Positions 8,408 through 17,218 of a stretch of 64,000 nt of DNA are shown here, piece by piece; position 1 is the stretch's first letter, and each line of letters begins with the position of its first letter. This DNA comes from Nocardia albiluteola (GTDB lineage Bacteria; Actinomycetota; Actinomycetes; Mycobacteriales; Mycobacteriaceae). A model generated the notes under the pieces. The model was not told the DNA's origin and did not search any database. It was given only the letters and a program-made list of their open reading frames with translations. The position numbers and the translations under genes were made by a program. The stretch lies in assembly GCF_018860155.1 (NCBI RefSeq), contig NZ_JAHKNI010000002.1, positions 536,713 through 600,712 of the forward strand. The letters are read 5' to 3'.

Positions 8408-10051
8408 GTGGCTGTGACGGCTCGAGTTGGGGCAGTACATCTCGGCTGGGATGTGGTGTCCGTGGCCGGCGGTGGCGGTGGCATACCGATCCGCCCGGTC
8501 CAGGTGGAAGGCACATACACCCCGCCCGCGTACCTGCTGGCGGATGCATCCGGTCGCCTGCACACCGCAGGCTCCGACAGGCAGCGCTCCGACCTGGGCA
8601 TTGCCATATCCGATGTCCGCGACATCCTGGGCCACAAGCAGATCCGCATCGCGGGTGCGACGTGGCCCGCCGAGCTGGTGTTCCGGGCGCGGCTGTACAA
8701 CCCGCTGGCCTCGATCGGCAAGTACGTGCGTGGCAAGCCGGACGTGATCGCGCTGCCGTATCCGGACGACTGGCCGGACGAGAAGATCGACGAGTACGCC
8801 CGGCTGGTCGAACAGCTGGACGTTGCCTGCGAACCGCTACCCGAGTCCGTGGCGCTGTCCGGATACGTGCGCGCCCTGGGCGTGGTCACCCCGCCCGAGC
8901 CCGGCCGCGCCGCGACCAGCGCCACGGGGGTCTACTCCGACGGCCGCGAGTGCCTGGTGGTCTCGGTCAACGGCGACGACGAGCAGCCCACCGAATCGGT
9001 CGGCGTACCGATCTCGCCCGATGCCATGCGCGACGCGCATCATGCCGACAACGTGGTGATCGAGGTGATGGCCGCGGCCCGGTCGATCCGCGCGGACACC
9101 TCCACCGTCCTGCTCACCGGCAACGTGTGCTTCAACGACGCGCTGCGCCTGGCGTTCCAGAACCATCTCGGGCACCGGCTGCGCGTGGCCGACCACCCGA
9201 TGCACTCCCTCGTGCTGGGCGCGGCGCATCTGCTGGTCACCGACAGCGAATACGCCGACGAGGGCCCCGATCAGGGATACGGCCCCGAACCCGCGCGTCC
9301 GGGCGGACCGGCGCCGGTACCGCAGGGCCCGGGGCAGGCAGCAGCCCCGGCGCGCCCGCCCGACCAGGGCCGTCCGGTGAATCAGGCGCAACAGGGCGGC
9401 CGGGGCCCGGCGCGTCCGGGCGGCACCTACCCGGGCCCGGGCACGGGGGCGCAAAACCTGGTGAACACCCCGCCGAGCGGGCAGGGTTCCGCGGTGGTCG
9501 CGACAGCCGAGGGCGGCCGTCACGGCCGGCGCGGGCCCGAGCCGACCGGGCAGGTGCCGGATTCGCGGCAGTCCCCCGCGTCCCCGGGGCGGCATGCCGC
9601 GCCCGACGCCGAGGAGGACGAACAGACCGTCCACGTCCCCCGCGATCAGGTCTCGAACGTGCGCTCCGATTTCGCGTCCATGGACGGCCGCGCGACTATC
9701 GCGCCGGGCTCCCCGGCCGACACCAAGCAGACGACCAAGATGGGTTTCGGCACCGAACCGGCCGGTCCCCGCGCGCGTCACCCCGAACCCCCGGCCCGGC
9801 CCGGTGGCGAGGGCGAGCAGTCCGGTCAGATGTGGAACAAGGTCAAGGACAACCTTTTCGGCGCGCCGACGATCGTGGGGGCGGTCGCGCTGGCCGCCAT
9901 CGCCATCCATTCGGCCGCCGGACTGGTCGGCCCGGCCGCCGACGCCATCGGCCCCCGGTCGATCGCGGGCTCGGTCCGGCCGGCGGCCGCATCTGCGGCC
10001 CCGGTCCAGCAGCCGGACGGTCTCGACCTCGGCTCGCCGATCCACATCTAG
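8408..10051 (+). CDS. Membrane-anchored degenerate Hsp70/actin-fold protein
   Basis: A 547-aa protein of uncertain function, start GTG at 8408 behind an AGAAGAAGG-type site. The first 280 residues look like a degenerate Hsp70/actin-ATPase fold. The beginning 'VGAVHLGWDVVSVAGG' occupies the position of the phosphate-1 loop. A later segment ('VLLTGNVCFNDALRLAF', then 'VADHPMHSLVLGAAHLL') resembles the last ATPase subdomain of DnaK, where 'LvGGsSriP' and 'NPDEAVAlGAA' normally occur. The standard phosphate-binding glycines are not preserved, so ATP hydrolysis is doubtful. Residues about 285-480 are Pro/Gly-rich and disordered. A single membrane segment lies at about 487-505, with a short tail. 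It precedes rplM, the place where M. tuberculosis has ESX-4 genes. The fold call is inference. Confidence 0.6.
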   Translation: MAVTARVGAVHLGWDVVSVAGGGGGIPIRPVQVEGTYTPPAYLLADASGRLHTAGSDRQRSDLGIAISDVRDILGHKQIRIAGATWPAELVFRARLYNPLASIGKYVRGKPDVIALPYPDDWPDEKIDEYARLVEQLDVACEPLPESVALSGYVRALGVVTPPEPGRAATSATGVYSDGRECLVVSVNGDDEQPTESVGVPISPDAMRDAHHADNVVIEVMAAARSIRADTSTVLLTGNVCFNDALRLAFQNHLGHRLRVADHPMHSLVLGAAHLLVTDSEYADEGPDQGYGPEPARPGGPAPVPQGPGQAAAPARPPDQGRPVNQAQQGGRGPARPGGTYPGPGTGAQNLVNTPPSGQGSAVVATAEGGRHGRRGPEPTGQVPDSRQSPASPGRHAAPDAEEDEQTVHVPRDQVSNVRSDFASMDGRATIAPGSPADTKQTTKMGFGTEPAGPRARHPEPPARPGGEGEQSGQMWNKVKDNLFGAPTIVGAVALAAIAIHSAAGLVGPAADAIGPRSIAGSVRPAAASAAPVQQPDGLDLGSPIHI

Positions 10052-10231
10052 CCGAGCGCCGGGGATCGATTTCGGGAGCGTGCGGCCGGGCTGGTACCGT
10101 TGTCCGCTGGCGTGTAGTACGTCGCGGGTTCTCCCGTGCGTCTCCACGGGCTCCCCGGGTCTAAGCCGGCCGCCGGGGCCGCCCGACCGCTCGCCTGGCC
10201 GGTAGAACACAACGACAGACAGGGAAAAACT

Positions 10232-10675
10232 GTGCCTACGTACAGCCCCAAGGCGGGTGACACCACGCGCAAGTGGTACGTCATCGACGCCACTGACGTG
10301 GTGCTCGGCCGCCTTGCCGTGCAGGCAGCGAATCTGCTGCGTGGCAAGAACAAGCCGACCTACGCCCCCAACGTCGATGGTGGCGATTTCGTCATCATCA
10401 TCAACGCCGACAAGGTTGCCGTCTCCGGCAACAAGCGGCAGGACAAGCAGCTGTACACCCACTCCGGGTTCCCGGGCGGCCTGAAGGCCCGGTCTGTCGG
10501 GCAGCTGCTCGACACTCGCCCGGAGCGTGTGGTGGAGCGTGCCGTCAAGGGCATGATCCCCAAGAACAAGCTCGGCAACAAGATCGGCGCCAAGCTCAAG
10601 GTCTACGGCGGCCCGTCGCACCCGCACACGGCTCAGCAGCCCATTCCGTTCGAGATCAAGCAGGTGGCCCAGTGA
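10232..10675 (+). CDS. rplM: 50S ribosomal protein L13
   Basis: Large-subunit ribosomal protein L13, 147 aa, the usual actinobacterial length. The GTG start at 10232 begins [10 protein letters not shown]; a longer in-frame ORF upstream has no L13 similarity. Recognisable L13 features are '[15 protein letters not shown]' near the N-terminus, '[11 protein letters not shown]'-like '[12 protein letters not shown]' in the middle and '[11 protein letters not shown]' near the end. It overlaps rpsI by 4 bp (GTGA), the standard rplM-rpsI operon. The 180-bp upstream gap must hold the operon promoter and leader; I could not identify a specific autoregulatory structure there. Confidence 0.97.
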   Translation: MPTYSPKAGDTTRKWYVIDATDVVLGRLAVQAANLLRGKNKPTYAPNVDGGDFVIIINADKVAVSGNKRQDKQLYTHSGFPGGLKARSVGQLLDTRPERVVERAVKGMIPKNKLGNKIGAKLKVYGGPSHPHTAQQPIPFEIKQVAQ

Positions 10676-11181
10676 CCGCTCCTGAGGAATTCAACGACGA
10701 CTACGTCGTCGAGGACACCGCCGTCGAGATCGTCGACGAGGGCGCCGGCTACGAGGAGTCCTACGAGTCCGTCTCGGTCGCCCCGATCGTGATCGACCGT
10801 CCGGTGCAGACCGTCGGCCGCCGCAAGGAGGCCGTTGTTCGCGTGCGACTGATGCCGGGCACCGGTCAGTTCAAGCTGAACGACCGCAGCATCGAGGACT
10901 ACTTCCCGAACAAGGTGCACCAGCAGCTGGTGAAGTCCCCGCTGGTCACCGTCGAGCGCACCGAGTCGTTCGACATCCACGCCCGCCTGGTCGGCGGCGG
11001 CCCGTCGGGTCAGGCCGGCGCGCTGCGCCTGGCGATCGCCCGCGCGCTGATCGAGGTCACCCCCGAGGATCGTCCCGCCCTCAAGCGGGCCGGCTTCCTC
11101 ACGCGTGACCCGCGTGCGACCGAGCGTAAGAAGTACGGCCTCAAGAAGGCCCGCAAGGCCCCGCAGTACTCGAAGCGCTGA
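10672..11181 (+). CDS. rpsI: 30S ribosomal protein S9
   Basis: Small-subunit protein S9, 169 aa. The GTG start overlaps the rplM stop. The first 40 residues are an acidic extension (Asp/Glu-rich) seen in actinobacterial S9 proteins. The conserved core starts at '[12 protein letters not shown]' and ends in the basic tail '[12 protein letters not shown]', which reaches the P-site tRNA in the ribosome. It is the second gene of the L13-S9 operon and is followed by a 13-bp terminator-like hairpin. Confidence 0.97.
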   Translation: MTAPEEFNDDYVVEDTAVEIVDEGAGYEESYESVSVAPIVIDRPVQTVGRRKEAVVRVRLMPGTGQFKLNDRSIEDYFPNKVHQQLVKSPLVTVERTESFDIHARLVGGGPSGQAGALRLAIARALIEVTPEDRPALKRAGFLTRDPRATERKKYGLKKARKAPQYSKR

Positions 11182-11200
11182 TCTTGCATCCTCCGGCCAC

Positions 11201-11232
11201 CCCGTCCGGCACCAGCTGTGGTGCCGGACGGG
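11201..11232 (+). terminator. Hairpin terminator after rplM-rpsI
   Basis: Perfect 13-bp inverted repeat: CCCGTCCGGCACC (11201-11213) and its complement (11220-11232) around a 6-nt loop, 20 bp past the rpsI stop. There is no real T-tract, as is usual in high-GC actinobacteria. Confidence 0.75.
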
Positions 11233-11256
11233 TTACGGTCGGCGCGTCATATGTAT

Positions 11257-11292
11257 GAGAGCAGGCCGCCCCTATCGGGGGTGCCTGCTCTC
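11257..11292 (+). terminator. Second hairpin downstream of rpsI
   Basis: A 10-bp outer stem (GAGAGCAGGC at 11257 with its complement at 11283-11292) encloses an inner CCCC/GGGG stem with a TATC loop. It lies 25 bp after the first hairpin. It may back it up, or form part of the glmM leader. Confidence 0.5.
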
Positions 11293-11450
11293 GTGCTGTA
11301 TTGAACTGGTGCGCGTAGGGTTTCGGCGGTATTGACCCTCGAACCCGGCGGCATCTCCCGCATCCGGTCCGCGGGATCTCGCCTGCACGACACGACGTTC
11401 GCGGTTCCTGCCCGCGGATGCCGAAATCCACCACATGAGGGGCAGTTTTC

Positions 11451-12818
11451 ATGGGACGTTTGTTCGGCACCGACGGAGTCCGCGGGCTGGCCAACGATTC
11501 GCTGAGTCCGGAACTGGCACTACAGGTTTGCGCCGCGGCCGCGCAGGTACTCAGCCGCGGCAAGGCGCGGGCGGTGGCGGTGGTGGGCCGCGATCCACGC
11601 GCCAGCGGCGAAATGCTCGAGGCGGCGGTGACCGCCGGACTGACCTCGGCCGGGGTGGACGTGCTCTCGGTGGGCGTGCTGCCCACGCCCGCGGTCGCCT
11701 ATCTGACCGCCGCCTACGACGCGTGCCTGGGCGTGGTCATCTCCGCCTCGCACAACCCGATGCCCGACAACGGGGTCAAGATCTTCGCCGCGGGCGGGCA
11801 CAAGCTGGACGACGCCATCGAGGACCGGATCGAGGAGTTGGTGCGCGCCAAGAGCTTTGTGCGCCCGACCGGCGGCGAGATCGGGCGGGTGCTGAGCCAG
11901 TCCGGCGTCGACGGGCACGTCGACGCGCACTACAGCCTCGCCGGGACGCACGAGCGGTACGTCGAGCATCTGGTGGAGGCCACGGGCCGCGACCTGAGCG
12001 GGCTGACGGTCGTGCTGGACTGCGCGAACGGCGCCGCGTCGGATGTCGGCCCGTCGGCGTACCGGGAGGCGGGCGCGCGCGTCATCGCCATCAACGCCGA
12101 GCCCAACGGCCTGAACATCAATGATCGTTGCGGTTCCACACATCTGGACCAGGTGCAGCGCGCGGTGCGTGAATACGGCGCGGATCTGGGCCTTGCCCTG
12201 GACGGCGACGCCGACCGCTGCCTGGCCGTGGACGCGACCGGCGCGGTGGTGGACGGCGACGCGATCATGGCGGTGCTGGCGCTGGGCATGCACGAGGCGG
12301 GCGAGCTGGCTCGGGACACCCTCGTCGCCACGGTGATGAGCAATCTGGGCCTGCACATCGCGATGCGGGAGGCCGGAATCGCGGTGCACACCACCGCTGT
12401 CGGCGACCGCTACGTGCTCGAGGAGCTGCGCCGCGGCGGCTACGCCCTGGGCGGTGAGCAGTCCGGCCACGTGGTGTTCCCGAAGTTCGGCACCACCGGC
12501 GACGGCGTGCTGACCGGGCTGAAGCTGATGGCCCGCATGGCCGAAACCGGGCGCGGGCTGGCGGATCTGGCGGGCGTGGTCGACACGGTGCCGCAGGTGC
12601 TGATCAATGTCCCAGTCTCGGACAAGGCCGCGGTCGCCGCATCGCCGGAGGTCCGCGACGCGGTCGCCGAGGCCGAGGCGATCCTGGGCGATTCGGGCCG
12701 GGTGCTGCTGCGCCCCAGCGGAACCGAACAGCTGGTCCGCGTCATGGTCGAGGCCACCGATCCGGATCGGGCCCGCCAGCTCGCCGACGACCTGGCCAAA
12801 CGCGTCGCCGCCCTCTGA
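11451..12818 (+). CDS. glmM: Phosphoglucosamine mutase
   Basis: Converts glucosamine-6-phosphate to glucosamine-1-phosphate, the step after GlmS toward UDP-GlcNAc and peptidoglycan. 455 aa. It begins '[12 protein letters not shown]', the GlmM N-terminal signature. The catalytic phosphoserine is in '[12 protein letters not shown]' (Ser100). The metal-binding loop 'DGDADRC' follows mid-protein, the sugar-specificity 'GGEQSGH' loop at about residue 335, and the phosphate-binding '[12 protein letters not shown]' near the end. Placement downstream of rplM-rpsI is conserved in actinobacteria. glmS, the preceding pathway step, is at 24272. Confidence 0.97.
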   Translation: MGRLFGTDGVRGLANDSLSPELALQVCAAAAQVLSRGKARAVAVVGRDPRASGEMLEAAVTAGLTSAGVDVLSVGVLPTPAVAYLTAAYDACLGVVISASHNPMPDNGVKIFAAGGHKLDDAIEDRIEELVRAKSFVRPTGGEIGRVLSQSGVDGHVDAHYSLAGTHERYVEHLVEATGRDLSGLTVVLDCANGAASDVGPSAYREAGARVIAINAEPNGLNINDRCGSTHLDQVQRAVREYGADLGLALDGDADRCLAVDATGAVVDGDAIMAVLALGMHEAGELARDTLVATVMSNLGLHIAMREAGIAVHTTAVGDRYVLEELRRGGYALGGEQSGHVVFPKFGTTGDGVLTGLKLMARMAETGRGLADLAGVVDTVPQVLINVPVSDKAAVAASPEVRDAVAEAEAILGDSGRVLLRPSGTEQLVRVMVEATDPDRARQLADDLAKRVAAL

Positions 12819-12954
12819 GACGATCGCACTACCGGGTGAGGCTTTCACACCGAGTGATCGGCGGGATCGGAGCGCGCTGCGCCGGAATGCCACGTATGGT
12901 GGATCTCGTCTCGTGAAAGCGACAGCGAAAGCTTGATTTCCGTGAGGGGGAACA

Positions 12955-13278
12955 GTGGACACGCTGAAGCTCGATCCGGCGGCCATGGCTGCCTATACAT
13001 CGGTTGCGGATACCGTTTCACAGCAGCTGGCCTCGGCGGCGGTCGCCGCGGGCGGCGCGGTGAATCCCGAACAGCTAGCGGCCGACCTGGGTGAGGTGGG
13101 CGCCGAATTCGCGGCCCAGTTCACCGCCGCGGTGTCGCAGCACGTGCAGGCGTTGTCCACCGCGGGCCAGTTGGTCCACGCCTACGGGCAGGTGCTGCGC
13201 GGCTACAACACCGATATGCAGTCCTCCGACAGCGGTACCGCCACCGCCATCGCCAAGACCGGGGAGACACTCGTATGA
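12955..13278 (+). CDS. Small helical ESX/EspC-like protein (Rv3440c position)
   Basis: 107-aa all-helical protein, function unknown. The start GTG at 12955 follows GAGGGGAAC. It is Ala-rich without a signal peptide; the predicted helix-turn-helix layout resembles EspC/WXG100-type secreted partners, though no WxG is present. The end contains 'GYNTDMQ', close to but not matching the YxxxD/E export signal. It sits directly after glmM, as does the 103-aa Rv3440c in M. tuberculosis, followed by a larger Ala/Pro-rich protein as there. Together they look like a partner pair for a type VII system; that is inference. Confidence 0.55.
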   Translation: MDTLKLDPAAMAAYTSVADTVSQQLASAAVAAGGAVNPEQLAADLGEVGAEFAAQFTAAVSQHVQALSTAGQLVHAYGQVLRGYNTDMQSSDSGTATAIAKTGETLV

Positions 13279-13327
13279 GGGAGCGAAGCGACCGAGCAAT
13301 GATGCTGCCGAGTCCTCGGCTCATGCC

Positions 13328-13347
13328 GGAGCCGAGCGCCAGCGAGG
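13328..13347 (+). repeat. Start-proximal 20-bp motif, copy 1
   Basis: GGAGCCGAGCGCCAGCGAGG, ending 7 nt before the ATG at 13355. Upstream, at 13279-13297, is a GGGAGCGAAGCGACCGAGC stretch; a related GAGCGAGCGAACC lies upstream of the other copy. Confidence 0.7.
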
Positions 13348-13354
13348 TGGAGGC

Positions 13355-14761
13355 ATGAGGAGAGGAACAGGGCTGCGGCGGCGGCCGCCGGTTTCGGCCC
13401 GGAACGCCAAGTCCGCCACCACAACCAGCGATCCGAATGTCGATCCGCCCATCATCGCGCGGCTGGTGCAGCCGCTGCTGGCGCTGCGGGCCTCGCTCGG
13501 CACCGGCGCCGGCACCCCGAATCAGGCCATCGTCGCGGCGCTGACGAGGTCCACCACGCAGGCCGCCGGCACCGAGGCTCCGCATCGCGAGGGCATGCAG
13601 GCGCTGGAATCGACCTGGTCCGGGCCCGCCGCCGACGCGGCCGTGCCCGCGCTGCGCACCACCCGCACCCAGATCGGTGACATCTCCGACCGCGGGCCGC
13701 AGTACGTCCAGGTGCTGTCCGAGGCGCAGGCCACCAGTGCACGGGCCGCGACCAAGGTCGACGGCATCATCGCCGACTTCCGCCAGGACGCGCGCACGAT
13801 CCTGCACAACGCCAAGGCCGCGCCGGACACCGATGCGGTGATCACCCGTGCCTCCCAGGCGCTGCGCGAGGCGATTACCGCGGTCAACACCGCGAAGACC
13901 GAAATGGACGGGCACACGCGGAAACTGAATTCGATGGGTCCGCTGACCGTCACGACCCCGGCCGATCTGTCGTTGAACGACAACTCGAACAGCTCCGCCC
14001 CGACCTATTCGAGCAACTACTCGACGAACAACAGCAGCTACGACTCGAATGGCAGCAACTACGGCTCGAACAACAGCTACAGCCCGGACAACAGCTACAC
14101 CGGTGCGCCCAACGAGGTCGTCAACGGCAACAGCAAGCCGCTGGATCCGGCTACGGCCGCGCAGCTGCAGTTGCAGGAGCAGCTGCTGGCCGCGGGCGTG
14201 AACGTCGGCTCCGACGCGATCAACGCGGGCGTCAGTATCGGCAGCGAGCTGATCGACAAGATCGCCGAGGTCGGCGAGCACGCCATCGACCAGGGCGCCA
14301 CGGTGGCCGAGCAGGCGATCCCGCAGCTGACCAATCCGAGCGCCAGCGGCAGCGGCAACGGTGCGAGCACCCAGCCCAGCCTGTTCAACTTCGGCGGTGG
14401 CCAGGCGGCGCAGTCGGCGCCCGCGCCGGCCGGCACCTCGACCTCGATCCTTCCGCCCACGCCGGGGGCGGCCGCGCCCAGCACGCCCGCGCCGTCGTCG
14501 AATACCGCGACGCCGGGCGCGAGTACGCCTGCGCCCGCGCACGATCCGCAGCCCGCTCCCGCATCGCCCGACACCTCCACCCCCGCCGCGCCCACCCACC
14601 CGGCTCCGCCGCCCGCGGCGGGGCTGGCCCTGCCGCCCGCGCCGGGCTCGGGCGGCGGTGATTCCAAGCGCGACGGCCAGCTCGGGGTGACCGCGCCGGC
14701 CGCCGTCGAGGAGATGGTCCCGGCCGCCGTCATCGGCGATCTCGGCGATGACTCGTTCTGA
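13355..14761 (+). CDS. WXG-containing Ala/Pro-rich putative type VII substrate
   Basis: 468-aa protein resembling ESX-secreted proteins. The start is ATG at 13355, 7 nt after GGAGCCGAGCGCCAGCGAGG; the frame is open upstream, so an earlier start cannot be excluded. Residues about 30-190 are helical with a 'LESTWSGPAADAAV' WxG turn. Residues about 205-250 are Asn/Ser/Tyr-rich low complexity. Another helical stretch follows, then a Pro/Ala/Thr-rich tail. No signal peptide or membrane segment is seen. Size, composition and position behind the 107-aa gene match Rv3439c of M. tuberculosis (467 aa, Ala/Pro-rich). Export by an ESX system is inferred from the WxG architecture. Confidence 0.6.
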   Translation: MRRGTGLRRRPPVSARNAKSATTTSDPNVDPPIIARLVQPLLALRASLGTGAGTPNQAIVAALTRSTTQAAGTEAPHREGMQALESTWSGPAADAAVPALRTTRTQIGDISDRGPQYVQVLSEAQATSARAATKVDGIIADFRQDARTILHNAKAAPDTDAVITRASQALREAITAVNTAKTEMDGHTRKLNSMGPLTVTTPADLSLNDNSNSSAPTYSSNYSTNNSSYDSNGSNYGSNNSYSPDNSYTGAPNEVVNGNSKPLDPATAAQLQLQEQLLAAGVNVGSDAINAGVSIGSELIDKIAEVGEHAIDQGATVAEQAIPQLTNPSASGSGNGASTQPSLFNFGGGQAAQSAPAPAGTSTSILPPTPGAAAPSTPAPSSNTATPGASTPAPAHDPQPAPASPDTSTPAAPTHPAPPPAAGLALPPAPGSGGGDSKRDGQLGVTAPAAVEEMVPAAVIGDLGDDSF

Positions 14762-14767
14762 TCGGCG

Positions 14768-15727
14768 ATGACACCACCTGACTCCGGTCCGCCGGATCCG
14801 GGCTCGGACAACCCGTTCGACCTGGGTCTGCCGATGCTGCGTCCTCCGGCCCGACGTCGGCCGAGTCGTCGCGGCGCCCCTCGGCGCCGGCCGCCGCGGC
14901 GCGATCCGCTGCCCATCCCCGGATCGGGTGACCATTCCGGGGGGTGGGAGGAATGGCTGGATCAGGGTGCGCAGCAACCGAATCCGGAGCCGGCCGCCCC
15001 GCCGCCCCCGATGCCGGCCCGCGAGTACGACTACGGCGATCCCGACAACGCCGCCCTGGTTCCGAAGATCGTCGACCGGACCGGCGCCAGCGCGGGGTCG
15101 CGGCTGCGGCGCGCGCGCCCGCGGACCGGGAACGCGCCTCCGAGCCGCGACAAGATCATCAGCGCGCTGATCCTGGCCGGTGTCGCGATTGTCGTCGTTT
15201 CGGTGATCCTGACCGTCCTGCACACCGGCAAACACCGTCATCCGGGAATGCTGAGCGCGCCCGCGCCAACGCTGGCGGGTGCGGCGGCCGCCTCGGCCGC
15301 CCCGTCGTCGTCAGCGTCGGATGTGCCGAGTGTGCCGGGTGTGGTCGCGTCCGACGGGTGCGAGCAGCGCCACGACGCCGATGTCGTCTCGGGCACCGAT
15401 CCGGGCGGCACCGGCTCCGCCCCCGATGCGATCCTCGCCTTCGAACGCGCCTACTACGTGCAGCGTTCGGGTTACGCGGCCCGCGCCGTCGTCGCGCCCG
15501 ATGCGAAGGTTCCGGCCGCGGACCAGATTCAGCGCGGCATCAACAAGACTCCGGTGGGCACCCGCTACTGCGTCTCGATCACCCGCGGCAGCCCCGACGG
15601 CACCCAGTGGGAGGTCCGCCTCACCGAGCAGAAGCCCACGAAGGATCCGAAGACCTATACCCAGATCATCACCACCCAGACCGTCGGCGACCGCACCCTG
15701 ATCGCCGTCATCGCCGACGGCGGGTAG
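14768..15727 (+). CDS. Single-pass membrane protein with extracellular domain
   Basis: 319-aa bitopic membrane protein, unrecognised. The first 130 residues are Pro/Arg-rich and cytoplasmic, followed by a hydrophobic helix at about 132-154. A Ser/Ala linker leads to a C-terminal domain of about 130 residues with two Cys ('DGCEQRH' and 'TRYCVSI') that could form a disulfide, and 'AILAFERAYYVQRSG', which looks like a small NTF2/SnoaL-like or DUF fold. It starts 6 bp after the WXG gene, so the three genes from 12955 are probably one operon; it could be a membrane partner or accessory of those proteins. Confidence 0.6.
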   Translation: MTPPDSGPPDPGSDNPFDLGLPMLRPPARRRPSRRGAPRRRPPRRDPLPIPGSGDHSGGWEEWLDQGAQQPNPEPAAPPPPMPAREYDYGDPDNAALVPKIVDRTGASAGSRLRRARPRTGNAPPSRDKIISALILAGVAIVVVSVILTVLHTGKHRHPGMLSAPAPTLAGAAAASAAPSSSASDVPSVPGVVASDGCEQRHDADVVSGTDPGGTGSAPDAILAFERAYYVQRSGYAARAVVAPDAKVPAADQIQRGINKTPVGTRYCVSITRGSPDGTQWEVRLTEQKPTKDPKTYTQIITTQTVGDRTLIAVIADGG

Positions 15728-15735
15728 AGCACCCG

Positions 15736-16275
15736 TCAGTCGCGCGGCCGCGCGGCGAACAATCGCCGCCAGACGGCGTGATCGGTGCGCGGGCCACCCG
15801 GGGTGTCGGCGCCGTAGGTATCGATGAGCGCCGCGAGGTCCAGCGGCGCGGACGCGACCGTCTGGTTGGCGAGTGCGGTTTCGATGGCGGCATCGGGGAC
15901 CAGCCAGCAGACCTCGAATTCGATGCCGTCGGGGTCGGCGGCGTACAGCGCCTTGGTGGATCCGTGATCGGACGCGCCGGTGAGAGCGCCCGCCGCCGTC
16001 AGCGCCTCGCGCACGCGCTGCAACTCCGCGAGCGTATTCACCTCCCAGGCCAGGTGATACAGACCGACCCGCCCGGTGCGATGCGGAGTCGAGGGATCCG
16101 GCGATTGGAACAGCCCGAGATCGTGATCGTTGGCCGAGCCCTCGGCCTGCAGAAAGACCGCGCCCGGGAAATTGCCCGGCAGCCGACGAAATCCGAGCAC
16201 TTCGCTGTAGAAGGCCGCGGACCGCTCCACGTCGGAGACGAACAGCACGGCGTGATTGAGACGTTGAATCGGCAT
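15736..16275 (-). CDS. VOC/glyoxalase-fold dioxygenase-like protein
   Basis: 179-aa vicinal-oxygen-chelate family protein. 'LNHAVLFVSDVERSAAFYSEVLGF' opens the first beta-alpha-beta-beta-beta module, 'LYHLAWEV' starts the second and 'AADPDGIEFEVCW' closes it. His8, a His in 'YHLAW' and the Glu in 'GIEFEV' are in the expected metal-ligand positions, as in extradiol catechol dioxygenases. The substrate cannot be read from the sequence. It ends 8 bp from the convergent membrane-protein gene. Confidence 0.85.
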   Translation of the reverse strand: MPIQRLNHAVLFVSDVERSAAFYSEVLGFRRLPGNFPGAVFLQAEGSANDHDLGLFQSPDPSTPHRTGRVGLYHLAWEVNTLAELQRVREALTAAGALTGASDHGSTKALYAADPDGIEFEVCWLVPDAAIETALANQTVASAPLDLAALIDTYGADTPGGPRTDHAVWRRLFAARPRD

Positions 16276-16460
16276 ATATCGAGCATTCCCGACGCGTGCT
16301 GGGGACGCTACTCACTGTCTCGTGGCGTGAGATCGGGCAGCGTGATGGGGAACTCAGTGCCATCGCAGAGCGTGGGGCCGACTGGGCGGAATTGCTCGAC
16401 CGGTTGAAGTGACGCAGCAGCCGCATAGTCACGGGGCGCGGGAGCTGGCAGGGTGGGCTG

Positions 16461-17096
16461 ATGCAACGGTTCTTGTGGGATCACAACGCGTTCTATCGGC
16501 GGTTGCTGCTGCGGCGGGTGCCGCCGGGGTGCGCGCGGGTGCTCGAGGTGGGGTGCGGGGCGGGGGCGTTCGCGGCGGAGTTGGGGCGGCGGGCCGGGCG
16601 GGTGGATGCGATCGATCGGTCGCCGGTCATGATCGAGCTTGCCGAGCGGCGGGTGCCGGACAATGTCATGTGCATTCTCGGCGACGTGCTGGAGCATCCG
16701 CTGCCCGCGGAGGGGTACGACGCCATCGTGTCGATGACTGCGCTGCACCATGTTCCGCTCGATGAGGTGCTACCGGTGCTGGATCGGGCACTGCGGCCGG
16801 GCGGCGTGCTGGCCGTCGTCGCGCTTCCACGCGTCGATCGGCGGGACCTGGGATACGAAGTGGTCGCACTGGTTGCTCAGCGGGTCTACGCGCTCGCGTT
16901 CTACCTGCTGCGCACGGTAACTCGACGACCATGGTTCGCACACGAGCCCAGCCATACCGCGATGCCGATGGTCGGCGACCCGCCGCTCAGCACACACGAC
17001 GTCCGGGGGATCGCCACGGACCGTCTTCCCGGAGTCAAGGTCCGCCGGCTAGTGTTCTGGCGCTACTTTCTATTGTGGCACAAGCCATTACGGTGA
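16461..17096 (+). CDS. Class I SAM-dependent methyltransferase
   Basis: 211-aa methyltransferase. Motif I 'VLEVGCGAGAFAAELG' at about residue 27 binds S-adenosylmethionine. An acidic residue follows at 'VDAIDRSPVMIELA', then 'MTALHHVPLDEVLPVL', 'LRPGGVLAVVAL'. This is the standard methyltransf_11 layout. The substrate is unknown; the C-terminal part contains a moderately hydrophobic stretch, so a lipid substrate is possible. It is a single gene convergent with the ABC-F gene. Confidence 0.88.
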   Translation: MQRFLWDHNAFYRRLLLRRVPPGCARVLEVGCGAGAFAAELGRRAGRVDAIDRSPVMIELAERRVPDNVMCILGDVLEHPLPAEGYDAIVSMTALHHVPLDEVLPVLDRALRPGGVLAVVALPRVDRRDLGYEVVALVAQRVYALAFYLLRTVTRRPWFAHEPSHTAMPMVGDPPLSTHDVRGIATDRLPGVKVRRLVFWRYFLLWHKPLR

Positions 17097-17218
17097 TCCG
17101 GGACCGCGCTCTCAGCAGCTCCCGATACGGCTGCGCACCGACCGCCGATTCGCCGAGGCGGTAGCAGGGGCGGTGACGTGGGCCGTTGGCAGCTCGGCAC
17201 CGCTGACACGCGGTTGGT

